A DNA stretch of 58,635 nt. Source: Stagnimonas sp. (GTDB lineage: Bacteria; Pseudomonadota; Gammaproteobacteria; Nevskiales; Nevskiaceae). The notes under the pieces were generated by a model. That model was not told where the DNA came from and ran no database searches. It saw only the letters and a program-made list of their open reading frames with translations. Numbering within the stretch: position 1 is the stretch's first letter; every line of letters starts with the position of its first letter. Positions 1 to 6,692 of this stretch are shown here, piece by piece. Location of the stretch: contig JAUYNO010000007.1 in NCBI GenBank assembly GCA_030696045.1, forward strand, positions 1 to 58,635, given 5' to 3'. A program made the position numbers and the translations under genes.

Positions 1-1
1 C

Positions 2-24
2 GGCGCATGGAATGCGCCCTACGG
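2..24. repeat. End of an interspersed GCGCAT inverted repeat
   Basis: GGCGCAT and ATGCGCC form a 7-bp inverted repeat around GGA, followed by CTACGG. The same words recur at 33972-34038 (GTAGGGCGCAT...ATGCGCC), so this is probably one end of that intergenic repeat family, cut off by the window edge. Confidence 0.5.
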
Positions 25-35
25 GGTTTGCGACC

Positions 36-359
36 CTACAGCGGCGGCGCTATCTCCACCACCAGCCCCTCCAGCTCGGCGCTGATCGGGATCTGGCAGG
101 ACAGCCGCGAGCCGGGCTTGAGCGGCACCAGTTCGCCGATGGCGTCGAGCATCAGCTGCTCGTCCTCACTCTTGGCCGGCAGCCGATCCATCCAGGCGGC
201 GTCGACATAGACATGGCAGGTGCCGCAGGAGCAGGCGCCGCCGCAGGTGCCTTCGACGCCGGTGCTGGCATCGCGCAGCGCTTCCATCAGCGGGCAGCCG
301 GCCATGGCCGCGAGCTCGCTCACGCCACCGTCCCGCCCGATCACTTTCACCGATGCCAT
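36..359 (-). CDS. [2Fe-2S] ferredoxin
   Basis: A 107-residue soluble ferredoxin that would pass single electrons to an oxygenase. The cluster ligands are visible as C39-x5-C45-x2-C48 and C88, the plant/adrenodoxin-type pattern; C43 is an extra cysteine inside the loop. Start: the frame opens with TTG at 377, but the ATG at 359 has GGAG 8 bases upstream and gives a normal N-terminus (MASVKVIG), so I chose it. It lies downstream of the Rieske oxygenase gene at 448-1479 on the same strand and is the obvious electron donor to it. A strong terminator (380-411) separates the two genes, so expression may be uncoupled. No ferredoxin reductase gene is in the window. Confidence 0.9.
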   Translation of the reverse strand: MASVKVIGRDGGVSELAAMAGCPLMEALRDASTGVEGTCGGACSCGTCHVYVDAAWMDRLPAKSEDEQLMLDAIGELVPLKPGSRLSCQIPISAELEGLVVEIAPPL

Positions 360-379
360 CTGTCCCGCTCCATTCAATG

Positions 380-411
380 AAAAACCTCCGTGCCGATGAC
401 CGGCACGGAGG
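380..411 (-). terminator. Intrinsic terminator between Rieske oxygenase and ferredoxin
   Basis: Read on the minus strand, CCTCCGTGCCG (401-411) pairs perfectly with its complement at 385-395 over 11 bp with a 5-base loop, followed by five T (384-380). It sits after the oxygenase stop and 20 bases before the ferredoxin ATG. Confidence 0.85.
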
Positions 412-447
412 CGTTTGCGCCAATCACTACGTTCGGACAGACCTGCC

Positions 448-1479
448 TCAGGCAGGTTCGTCGAGCTTGGGCTTCTCTACGTAGAACTGCTTGAACCACT
501 TGCGGAACGGCAGCACCGGACCGTCACCATCGCAGAGCAGCGGGTTGGGGCGGTAGCGCTTGTTGTTCCAGACGATGAAGTCGACGCTCTCGAAGCCAGC
601 GCTCTCCTCGCCCTCGGCGGCACCGATCATGTGGTCGATCTGCTTCTTGGTGAACGCCAGCTCGGGGGTGCCGGCCGGGAAGTCGATGTGGCGGAACGAC
701 ATGTTCATCTGGCTCTTGTCGTGCGAGACCGGCACGGTGTACGAGATCATCGTCGCCGTGATGGTCTTGCCCGTCACCGGGTCCTTCTGGTTGAAGCGCA
801 TGACGTTGAGGCCGGGGCCGTAGCTGTCGCCGACGATGTACCCCTGGCCGATGTTGATGCGCATGCTCGGGCCGTTGTAGGTGGCCTCGACCGGCGGGAT
901 CATCGGCGCGTTGTGCAGGAACTTCAGATGCGCGACGTCAACGCCGTTCTCGGCGATTTCCTGGATGCAGGTGTTGGCCGACCAGCTGCCGCGACGGCTG
1001 CCGGTGTAGCCGGTGGCATCTTCCAGCTCCGGGATGTAGGGCAGCTCGTAGGTCGGGGCTTCGCAGGCCGGGTGGTAGAACGACCAGATCATCCCGTACT
1101 TCTCGACCGTGGGCAGGGTGCGCAGGATCGGGCCCTTCTTGGTGATCGGCGGCATCACCTTGGCGTAGGGGATGACCTTGCAGTTGCCTTCGGTGTCGTA
1201 TTCCCAGTGGTGGAAGGGGCAGCGCAGATGCTCGCCGCAGACCTTGCCACCGTGGCCCATGTGGGCGCCGAGGTGGGGGCAGTAGGGGTCGGACACGCCC
1301 GGCTTGCCGCCTTCGGTGCGGAACAGCACCCACTCCTGGCCGAACAGGAAGACATTGCGCAAATCGCCCGGCTTGAGGTTTTCCGTGTAGTCGACGAAGT
1401 ACCAGCCGACCGGCACCGGAAACGGCGCGCGCTCCATGGTCTGGGATTCGAGAAGCATCTTCAGATTGATCGCGCCCAT
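448..1479 (-). CDS. Rieske non-heme iron oxygenase, KshA/Neverland-like
   Basis: Terminal oxygenase of 343 residues. The N-terminal Rieske domain binds a [2Fe-2S] cluster through C67-x-H69 and C87-x2-H90; the catalytic domain carries the mononuclear iron motif E177-N-x2-D181-x2-H184-x4-H189. The relatives I recognise are 3-ketosteroid 9-alpha-hydroxylase (KshA) and cholesterol 7-desaturase (Neverland/DAF-36), so a steroid or similar polycyclic substrate is inferred, not shown. Start: the open frame runs to 1581, but the ATG at 1479 is preceded by GGAG with a 9-base spacer and matches the expected length. The ferredoxin at 36-359 is the probable electron donor. The KstD-like flavoprotein at 27734 and meta-cleavage genes at 15684-19417 fit a ring-degradation role. 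Confidence 0.88.
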   Translation of the reverse strand: MGAINLKMLLESQTMERAPFPVPVGWYFVDYTENLKPGDLRNVFLFGQEWVLFRTEGGKPGVSDPYCPHLGAHMGHGGKVCGEHLRCPFHHWEYDTEGNCKVIPYAKVMPPITKKGPILRTLPTVEKYGMIWSFYHPACEAPTYELPYIPELEDATGYTGSRRGSWSANTCIQEIAENGVDVAHLKFLHNAPMIPPVEATYNGPSMRINIGQGYIVGDSYGPGLNVMRFNQKDPVTGKTITATMISYTVPVSHDKSQMNMSFRHIDFPAGTPELAFTKKQIDHMIGAAEGEESAGFESVDFIVWNNKRYRPNPLLCDGDGPVLPFRKWFKQFYVEKPKLDEPA

Positions 1480-1623
1480 GACGGGTATCTCCTGTTGCCT
1501 GATCTGGGTGTGGCCCACGGCCTGCGGGGCCACGTTGGGTACGGCATGGTGGCCCGACGAATCCGGCCGGGCCTCGTCCATTTAGGTTATGAGAAGGGGT
1601 TCCAATTAATCACCCATGCCGGT

Positions 1624-1656
1624 GCTCCCCTCCCCCTTGCGGGGGGGAGGGGGAGC
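1624..1656. repeat. C/G-rich hairpin repeat
   Basis: GCTCCCCTCCCCC, loop TTGC, then a G-rich complementary arm. The same CCCCTCCCCC-TTGC-GGGG core recurs twice at 17682-17771, so this is an interspersed intergenic hairpin. It lies in the 260-bp gap between the oxygenase start and the UPF0114 gene, where divergent promoters are expected. Confidence 0.6.
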
Positions 1657-1739
1657 CTCCGTCGAGGCCGCACATCAAGCCGTCGTCACTCGCTTGCTAG
1701 ACTGCGCGCCGCTTCGCCACCGCCCGCCTTGGCCTGACC

Positions 1740-2336
1740 ATGTCCGCTCCCGATTCCCGTTCGCTCGGCCCCCTGCCGAGCCTGATCTTCTCCTCCCGCT
1801 GGCTGCAGCTGCCCCTGTACTTGGGCCTGATCGTCGCCCAGGGTGTCTACGTGATCCTGTTCGTCAAGGAGCTGTGGCATCTGATCCACGGCGCCTTCGA
1901 GCTCAATGAGCAGCAGGTGATGCTGATCGTGCTGGCCCTGATCGACGTGGTGATGATTTCCAACCTGCTGATGATGGTGATCGTCGGCGGCTACGAGACC
2001 TTCGTCTCGCGCCTGCGGCTGGAAAACCACCCCGATCAGCCGGAGTGGCTCAGCCACGTCAACGCCTCGGTGCTCAAGGTGAAGCTGGCGATGGCGATCA
2101 TCGGCATCTCCTCCATCCACCTGCTCAAGACCTTCATTGAGGCCGGCTCGCTCGGCGCCTTCCCGCCCTGCGCGACGGCGGCGGCCGGCGTCCGTTGCGC
2201 CACCGTCACCGATACCGGGGTGATGTGGCAGACCATCATCCACATGGCCTTCATCGCCTCCGCCATCGGCATCGCCTGGACCGACCGGCTCATGAGCGGC
2301 ACCTCGGGCGCCGCCAAGGCCGAAGCCGGACACTGA
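1740..2336 (+). CDS. UPF0114 family membrane protein (YqhA-like)
   Basis: Integral membrane protein of 198 residues, function unknown in the family. Hydrophobic segments lie at about 24-44, 58-83, 114-130 and 160-178. The family signature [12 protein letters not shown] is at 81-92. The length suits the family (about 160-200). No strong ribosome-binding site precedes the ATG. It is divergent from the Rieske oxygenase and 29 bases upstream of the FAD oxidoreductase at 2366, so the two may be cotranscribed. The tail after residue 185 is Ala/Gly-rich and probably cytoplasmic. The family assignment is fairly sure; the role is unknown. Confidence 0.85.
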   Translation: MSAPDSRSLGPLPSLIFSSRWLQLPLYLGLIVAQGVYVILFVKELWHLIHGAFELNEQQVMLIVLALIDVVMISNLLMMVIVGGYETFVSRLRLENHPDQPEWLSHVNASVLKVKLAMAIIGISSIHLLKTFIEAGSLGAFPPCATAAAGVRCATVTDTGVMWQTIIHMAFIASAIGIAWTDRLMSGTSGAAKAEAGH

Positions 2337-2365
2337 GGCTGCGGCAAAATCTTTGAGGGGAGCCC

Positions 2366-3997
2366 ATGAAACGTATCGGTAAGCGCTACCGGCCCGGCCG
2401 CGCGGCAAGCGACTACGACGTCGTCGTCATCGGCTCCGGCATCGGCGGCCTCAGCTGCGCGGCCTTGCTGACGCGCCTGGGCCGCAAGGTCTGCGTGCTG
2501 GAGCAGCACTACACCGCCGGTGGCTTCACCCACTCCTACGAGCGCGAAGGCTATGAGTGGGACGTGGGCGTGCACTACATCGGCGAGGTTCACAAGCCGC
2601 ACGCGCCGCTGCGCCGCATCTTCGACGTCATCAGCGACGGCAAGCTGCAATGGGCGCCGATGGACGCCTGCTACGACCGCATCATCATCGGCGAGCAGCG
2701 CTACGACTTCGTCGCCGGCAAGGACAATCTCGCCGCCGAGCTGAAGCGCCACTTCCCGGAGGAAGGCGTGGCCATCGACGCCTACTTCCGCCTGGTGCAG
2801 AAGGTCAGCCACAGCATGCAGGCCTACTTCGCCGGCCAGGCCATGCCGCCGCGCATCGCCCGAGTCTACGAAGCCCTCAAGCGCTTCCGGGTGCCGAAGG
2901 AATGCTTCATGAGCACCCGCACGGTGCTCGAATCGCTGACCAGCAACCAGCAGCTGATCGCCGTGCTCACCGGCCAGTGGGGCGACTACGGCCTGCCGCC
3001 GGCCGAGGCCGCCTTCATCATGCATGCCGCCGTCACCAAGCATTACTTCGCCGGCGGCAACTACCCGGTGGGCGGCTCCTGGAAGATCGCCGACACCATC
3101 GTCCCGGTGATCCGCGCCGGCGGCGGCGAGGTGTTTACTTACGCCAAGGTAAAGGAACTGCTGATCGAGCACGGCCGCGCCGTCGGCGTGCGGATGGAAG
3201 ACGGCAGCGACATCCGCGCGCCGGCCGTGGTCAGCAGCGCCGGCGCCGAGCTGACCTTCGGCAGCCTGCTGCCGGAAGCCGAGCGCCAGCGCCATGGCTA
3301 CCCCGCCAAGCTGCGCGAGGTGCATGCCTCCTCCGGCCATCTCTGCCTCTACGCCGGCTTCAAGGGCACGGCGCAGGAGCTGGGCCTGCCCAAGACCAAT
3401 CTCTGGATCTATCCCAACGCCGATCACGAGGGCAACACCAAGCGCTTCCTCGACGACCCGCTCAACACCCTGCCCATGCTCTACGTCTCCTTCCCCTCGG
3501 CGAAGGACCCGGACTGGGAGAAGAACTACCCCGGCAAGAGCACGGTGGAGGTCATCACCCTCGGCCGCTACGAGTGGTTCGAAAAGTGGGCCAAGGAAAC
3601 CTGGAACCACCGCGGCGCCGAGTACGAGGCGCTCAAGAAACAGTTCGGCGAACGCATGCTCGAAGGCCTGTACCAGCAGTTGCCGCAGCTGCGCGGCGCG
3701 ATGGACTACTGGGAACTGTCGACGCCGCTATCGACCGAATACTTCGGCATGTACGGCAAGGGCGAAATCTACGGCCTGGACCACGACCTGCACCGCTTCG
3801 AGCAGAAGTGGCTGCACCCGGTGACGCCGGTGAAGGGTCTCTACCTCACCGGCCAGGACGTGGTCACCGCCGGCGTCGGCGGCGCGCTGATGGGTGGCGT
3901 GCTGACCACGGCGGCGATGCTGGGGACGAAGGCGGGGCAGGTGTTCAAGCTGCTCAAGACCTGGAAGCCGACCGAGCCGGCGGCGACGCCGGCCTGA
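2366..3997 (+). CDS. RetSat/CrtI-like NAD(P)/FAD-dependent oxidoreductase
   Basis: Flavoprotein of 543 residues. The dinucleotide-binding fold is at the N-terminus: GSGIGG at 23-28, with E46 ending the second strand as expected for ribose binding. A second conserved block near the C-terminus (LYLTGQDVVTAGVGGALMGG) closes the FAD site. The overall pattern is that of the phytoene desaturase/all-trans-retinol 13,14-reductase superfamily, which saturates or desaturates C=C bonds in isoprenoid lipids. The substrate cannot be read from the sequence; given the neighbourhood, a sterol, carotenoid or other terpenoid is possible. Start: ATG with GAGGGGAG 4 bases before it. It follows the UPF0114 gene and precedes the DUF1801 gene by 31 bases on the same strand. 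Confidence 0.85.
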   Translation: MKRIGKRYRPGRAASDYDVVVIGSGIGGLSCAALLTRLGRKVCVLEQHYTAGGFTHSYEREGYEWDVGVHYIGEVHKPHAPLRRIFDVISDGKLQWAPMDACYDRIIIGEQRYDFVAGKDNLAAELKRHFPEEGVAIDAYFRLVQKVSHSMQAYFAGQAMPPRIARVYEALKRFRVPKECFMSTRTVLESLTSNQQLIAVLTGQWGDYGLPPAEAAFIMHAAVTKHYFAGGNYPVGGSWKIADTIVPVIRAGGGEVFTYAKVKELLIEHGRAVGVRMEDGSDIRAPAVVSSAGAELTFGSLLPEAERQRHGYPAKLREVHASSGHLCLYAGFKGTAQELGLPKTNLWIYPNADHEGNTKRFLDDPLNTLPMLYVSFPSAKDPDWEKNYPGKSTVEVITLGRYEWFEKWAKETWNHRGAEYEALKKQFGERMLEGLYQQLPQLRGAMDYWELSTPLSTEYFGMYGKGEIYGLDHDLHRFEQKWLHPVTPVKGLYLTGQDVVTAGVGGALMGGVLTTAAMLGTKAGQVFKLLKTWKPTEPAATPA

Positions 3998-4028
3998 GCC
4001 GGAACCCGCGAAGCGAGGAAGCTGCCAG

Positions 4029-4415
4029 ATGATGAAACGACAGCCCCCGGCCGCGAACCCCGAAGCCTATGTCGCCGCGTTATCCGGCTGGCAGCGTGCG
4101 ACGGTGGAAGCACTGCGCTCCGCCGTCCGCGCCGCCGCGCCGCTGGAGGAGCGGATCAAGTGGGGCCACCTCGTCTACTTCAGCGAAGGCCCGGTGCTGC
4201 TGATCCGCGCCGAGGAGCAGCGGGTGCTGTTCGGCTTCTGGCGCGGCAAGCGCCTGTGCGAAACGGAGCCGCGCCTGAAGCCCGGCGGCAAGTACGAACT
4301 GGCCACCGCGAGCCTGCGGGACGGCGAGTCCCTGTCGCCGGCGACGGTCGACGCCCTGGTCAAGGCGGCGGTGGAACTCAACCGCCAGCTCGGCGACCCG
4401 ACGCGCCTGAGCTGA
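4029..4415 (+). CDS. DUF1801 (YdhG-like) small protein
   Basis: Soluble protein of 128 residues. The central stretch EERIKWGHLVYF and the following VLFGFWRGKRL block match the DUF1801 fold (YdhG/YjhB-like), whose function is not established. Two tandem ATG codons (4029 and 4032) make the exact start uncertain by one residue; GAGGAA lies 10 bases upstream. It is the last plus-strand gene of the 1740-4415 group and converges on the membrane protein gene at 4487-4906, with an inverted repeat between them. Confidence 0.75.
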   Translation: MMKRQPPAANPEAYVAALSGWQRATVEALRSAVRAAAPLEERIKWGHLVYFSEGPVLLIRAEEQRVLFGFWRGKRLCETEPRLKPGGKYELATASLRDGESLSPATVDALVKAAVELNRQLGDPTRLS

Positions 4416-4425
4416 GCGCGGTTGG

Positions 4426-4490
4426 GTAGGGTGGGCAGGCTTCATCTGCCCACGCGGCCGCTGGAACGCGTGGACTGGAGCCCACCCTAC
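4426..4490. repeat. GTAGGGTGGGC inverted repeat
   Basis: Perfect 11-bp arms GTAGGGTGGGC (4426-4436) and GCCCACCCTAC (4480-4490) enclose smaller hairpins. It lies between two convergent genes, and its right arm contains the stop codon of the minus-strand gene (4487-4489). It may act as a bidirectional terminator, though there is no T tract. Confidence 0.75.
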
Positions 4491-4906
4491 AAGCCCAGCT
4501 GCCGCCACAGCAGCAGCACCGTCCCCAGCACGATCAGCGTCGCCGGCAGATAGACCAGCGCCGCGACGATGCGCTCGCGCCCCGCCGAGGCGCGGTGGCC
4601 GGCGCCGGCCATCGGCAGCGCCTGGCTCGCGCCCCAGATCGCCGCCAGCAGCATCGCCAACCAGAGGCCGTAGAGGCCGAGCAGAAAGCTGTAGACCATC
4701 CAGCCGTCGATGGCGGGAGCCGGCGCGAGCTGCGGCACGATCAGGCCCAGCGCCCACAGCACCATGCCGTGCTGCACCCCCACCAGATGCGCCGACAGCC
4801 CCATGCGCTTGTTCTTCAGCACCGGCAGCGCCAGCCCGGTGAGCAGGCCCAGCAGAAACAGCACGGTGCCCGCCACCAGCAGCAGCTGGCCGTAGTCAGA
4901 TGGCAT
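4487..4906 (-). CDS. Four-helix membrane protein, possibly hydroxylaminobenzene mutase-like
   Basis: Small integral membrane protein of 139 residues with hydrophobic segments at about 8-30, 44-62, 67-92 and 110-134. The block GLSAHLVGVQHGMVLWALG resembles the HabA/HabB hydroxylaminobenzene mutase family, where a similar S/A-H-x-x-G-V-x-x-G motif occurs; I recall this pattern but cannot verify it, and the enzymatic role is only a suggestion. Start: ATG with GGGGAG 8 bases upstream. The next minus-strand gene upstream (4941-5300) is another small membrane protein, 34 bases away, so they probably form a pair. The stop codon lies inside the repeat at 4426-4490. Confidence 0.6.
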   Translation of the reverse strand: MPSDYGQLLLVAGTVLFLLGLLTGLALPVLKNKRMGLSAHLVGVQHGMVLWALGLIVPQLAPAPAIDGWMVYSFLLGLYGLWLAMLLAAIWGASQALPMAGAGHRASAGRERIVAALVYLPATLIVLGTVLLLWRQLGL

Positions 4907-4940
4907 TGCGATCTCCCCTCTTCTTCAACAGTGCCAAAGC

Positions 4941-5300
4941 CTAGCCGCCCCGCGCCCACCAGAGCAGCGCCGCCCCCAGGGTCTCGATGCCGCCGAAGAA
5001 CACCGGCCAGCGGCCCGGCCGCTCGACCAGCGCGCCAATGACGCGGCCCAGGGCCATGCCAGCCAGGGCCAGGGACACCGCCGTGACCAGGCCCGCGCGC
5101 AGTTCCGGCGCCCGCAATGCCAGCAGCAGCACCGCCGCCATCGCCAGGCCAAAGCCGCCATAGACCGCGCGCACCTCGTTGCGGCTATCGACCGAATCGA
5201 AGCGCACCTCGAAGTAGTCGCCGATCTTTCTCGGCTTGATCAGCGCGGCCAGCCCCATGCCGAAAAAGGCGAGGGCGATCAGCAGTACGGCCAGGTTCAT
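4941..5300 (-). CDS. DUF4345-like small membrane protein
   Basis: Integral membrane protein of 119 residues with four hydrophobic segments (about 2-20, 49-66, 71-88 and 98-115). The motif SRNEVRAVYGGFGLA between the first and second helices is typical of DUF4345 proteins, whose function is unknown. Start: the frame opens at a GTG (5309) that overlaps the Shine-Dalgarno; the ATG at 5300 has AAGGAG 10 bases upstream and is preferred. It leads the 4487-4906 gene on the same strand. The 239 bases upstream (5301-5539) hold no recognisable gene. Confidence 0.65.
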   Translation of the reverse strand: MNLAVLLIALAFFGMGLAALIKPRKIGDYFEVRFDSVDSRNEVRAVYGGFGLAMAAVLLLALRAPELRAGLVTAVSLALAGMALGRVIGALVERPGRWPVFFGGIETLGAALLWWARGG

Positions 5301-5539
5301 TGCGGGCACTCCTTGGGCAAGGTCGGCGAGGGTCGCCTAGGAGGGGCAGCGTGGAGGGATAGCTCCGGCGGGGCGATGACTTGCGAGGTCATCGTCAGCC
5401 GGATTGGTGCTGCTGAAGGACGATCTGCTGAGTGAGTCGGCAACGGGCCGTATGGTGCCAGTTCCCGACCGCCGCGAGTGTCAGCCATCGAGCTTCAGAA
5501 CGCTGCTGGCGAGAGGGTCCTCCGAACGCAGCGTCGTTG

Positions 5540-6154
5540 TCACTTCGAGATCGAGCGCCACGCCGCTTCGACGAAGATGGACGTGTAATCGGTCGGCTTG
5601 CCCTGCACGCGACTGGATAGCCAGGCACGACAATAGTTCTCCGATTGTCCGACCAGCAGCGACGCATACAACTCGCTGGGCATCTGTCGGATGACGCCGT
5701 CCTTCACGCCTTCCCGGAGTCGCTTCAGCAGCGTGCCGTAGCGGCGTTGGTTGCGCTCCGCCAAGGCGTCCTTGTGCGGACCGGCCGCCACGTACGAGCG
5801 CGCCTGGAACATGAAGCGCGCGAGCTTGGGTTGCTGCACCACCCATTCCAGGTAGCTGCCGATCAGGCCCGCAATCGCGCCGCGCGGATCGCTCGCACTG
5901 ACGATCTGCGGTTCGATCAATGCGAGCTGGTCATCTAGTGCGATGAAGTACAGCGCGGCCAGAAGACCATCCTTGCTGCCGAAGTGGTGGTACATCGAGC
6001 CGATGCTGGTTTCGGCGAGGTCGCGGATGCCTTCGATTGTCGTGGCGTCGATGCCGTCCTTGTCGAACTGCGCGAGGGCAACGCGCAGGACATGGCGCTT
6101 GTTGGCCTTGCGCGGACCAGGTTCCGCCCGGTCGAAGGTATCGGGGTTTTTCAT
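5540..6154 (-). CDS. TetR family transcriptional regulator
   Basis: Repressor-type regulator of 204 residues. The N-terminal helix-turn-helix lies at about 39-58 (TIEGIRDLAETSIGSMYHHF), and the rest is a ligand-binding helical domain. It is divergent from the hotdog/acyl-CoA dehydrogenase pair at 6240-8464, and a 22-bp imperfect palindrome (6173-6194) lies between the two starts, next to a TATACT -10 box for its own gene. This is the standard arrangement for a TetR protein that controls its own and the divergent promoter, probably in response to an acyl-CoA or related lipid. The ligand is inferred from the neighbours only. Confidence 0.9.
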   Translation of the reverse strand: MKNPDTFDRAEPGPRKANKRHVLRVALAQFDKDGIDATTIEGIRDLAETSIGSMYHHFGSKDGLLAALYFIALDDQLALIEPQIVSASDPRGAIAGLIGSYLEWVVQQPKLARFMFQARSYVAAGPHKDALAERNQRRYGTLLKRLREGVKDGVIRQMPSELYASLLVGQSENYCRAWLSSRVQGKPTDYTSIFVEAAWRSISK

Positions 6155-6163
6155 GAGGCTGAA

Positions 6164-6169
6164 AGTATA
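6164..6169 (-). promoter_or_regulatory. -10 box of the TetR gene
   Basis: On the minus strand this reads TATACT, five of six matches to the sigma-70 consensus, 10 bases before the TetR ATG. The -35 position (AATCTT) is weak and falls inside the palindrome, as expected for a repressed promoter. Confidence 0.5.
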
Positions 6170-6172
6170 CAG

Positions 6173-6194
6173 AATTATCTTCTAGAAGATTATT
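6173..6194. promoter_or_regulatory. Probable TetR operator
   Basis: AATTATCTTCT (6173-6183) and AGAAGATTATT (6184-6194) form a 22-bp palindrome with one mismatched pair and no spacer. It is strikingly AT-rich for this window and lies between the divergent TetR and DUF4442 starts. Confidence 0.7.
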
Positions 6195-6239
6195 CCGTTT
6201 CCATGTAGAGTTCGTTTCCCAACTTTAGGAGACGTACCG

Positions 6240-6692
6240 ATGAGCCAGCTACTGAGCCTTTACCAAGCCGCAGGCCCTGCGAAGTTCACCACGCAGCTCT
6301 GCGCCATGGCGCCTTACTTCGGCAGCATTGCCCCCAGCTTCAACGAGTTGGCGCCGAGCCGGGCGTCGGTCGACGTCCCGTTCCGTCGCGAGATCACCAA
6401 TCACCTTGGCACGGTGCACGCCATCGCGCTGTGCAACGCCGCTGAACTCGTCGCCGGGACGATGACGGACGTATCAATCCCCGCCGGCTGGCAGTGGATT
6501 CCCAAGGGCATGCAGGTCAGGTACCTGGCCAAGGTCAAGTCCGACTTCAAGGCCGTGGCCGACGGCAGCCAGGTCGACTGGACGACCGAGGGCGACCTCG
6601 ACGTGCCGGTGTCGATCACGGACCAAGAAGGCAAGCAGGTCTTCACGGCCGTGGTCACGATGGTTGTGCGCCGCGGGAAGGCGTCGGCATGA
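6240..6692 (+). CDS. DUF4442 hotdog-fold protein (acyl-CoA thioesterase-like)
   Basis: Soluble protein of 150 residues with the DUF4442/PaaI-like hotdog pattern: N54-H55-x4-H60 followed by N66 and E69 on the central helix, where thioesterases place their active-site residues, then alternating strands to the C-terminus. It probably hydrolyses or binds acyl-CoA. Start: ATG with AGGAG 9 bases upstream. The stop overlaps the start of the acyl-CoA dehydrogenase by 4 bases (ATGA), so the two are translationally coupled and form one operon under the divergent TetR regulator. Confidence 0.8.
   Translation: MSQLLSLYQAAGPAKFTTQLCAMAPYFGSIAPSFNELAPSRASVDVPFRREITNHLGTVHAIALCNAAELVAGTMTDVSIPAGWQWIPKGMQVRYLAKVKSDFKAVADGSQVDWTTEGDLDVPVSITDQEGKQVFTAVVTMVVRRGKASA

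Noticed and set aside
2036..3610. 524-residue minus-strand frame opposite the FAD oxidoreductase
   Set aside because: Shadow frame: Val/Ala/His-rich, no domain, while the opposite strand encodes an intact flavoprotein.
5301..5539. Possible broken small gene
   Set aside because: Short frames on both strands lack start signals and recognisable motifs; most overlap the TetR gene.
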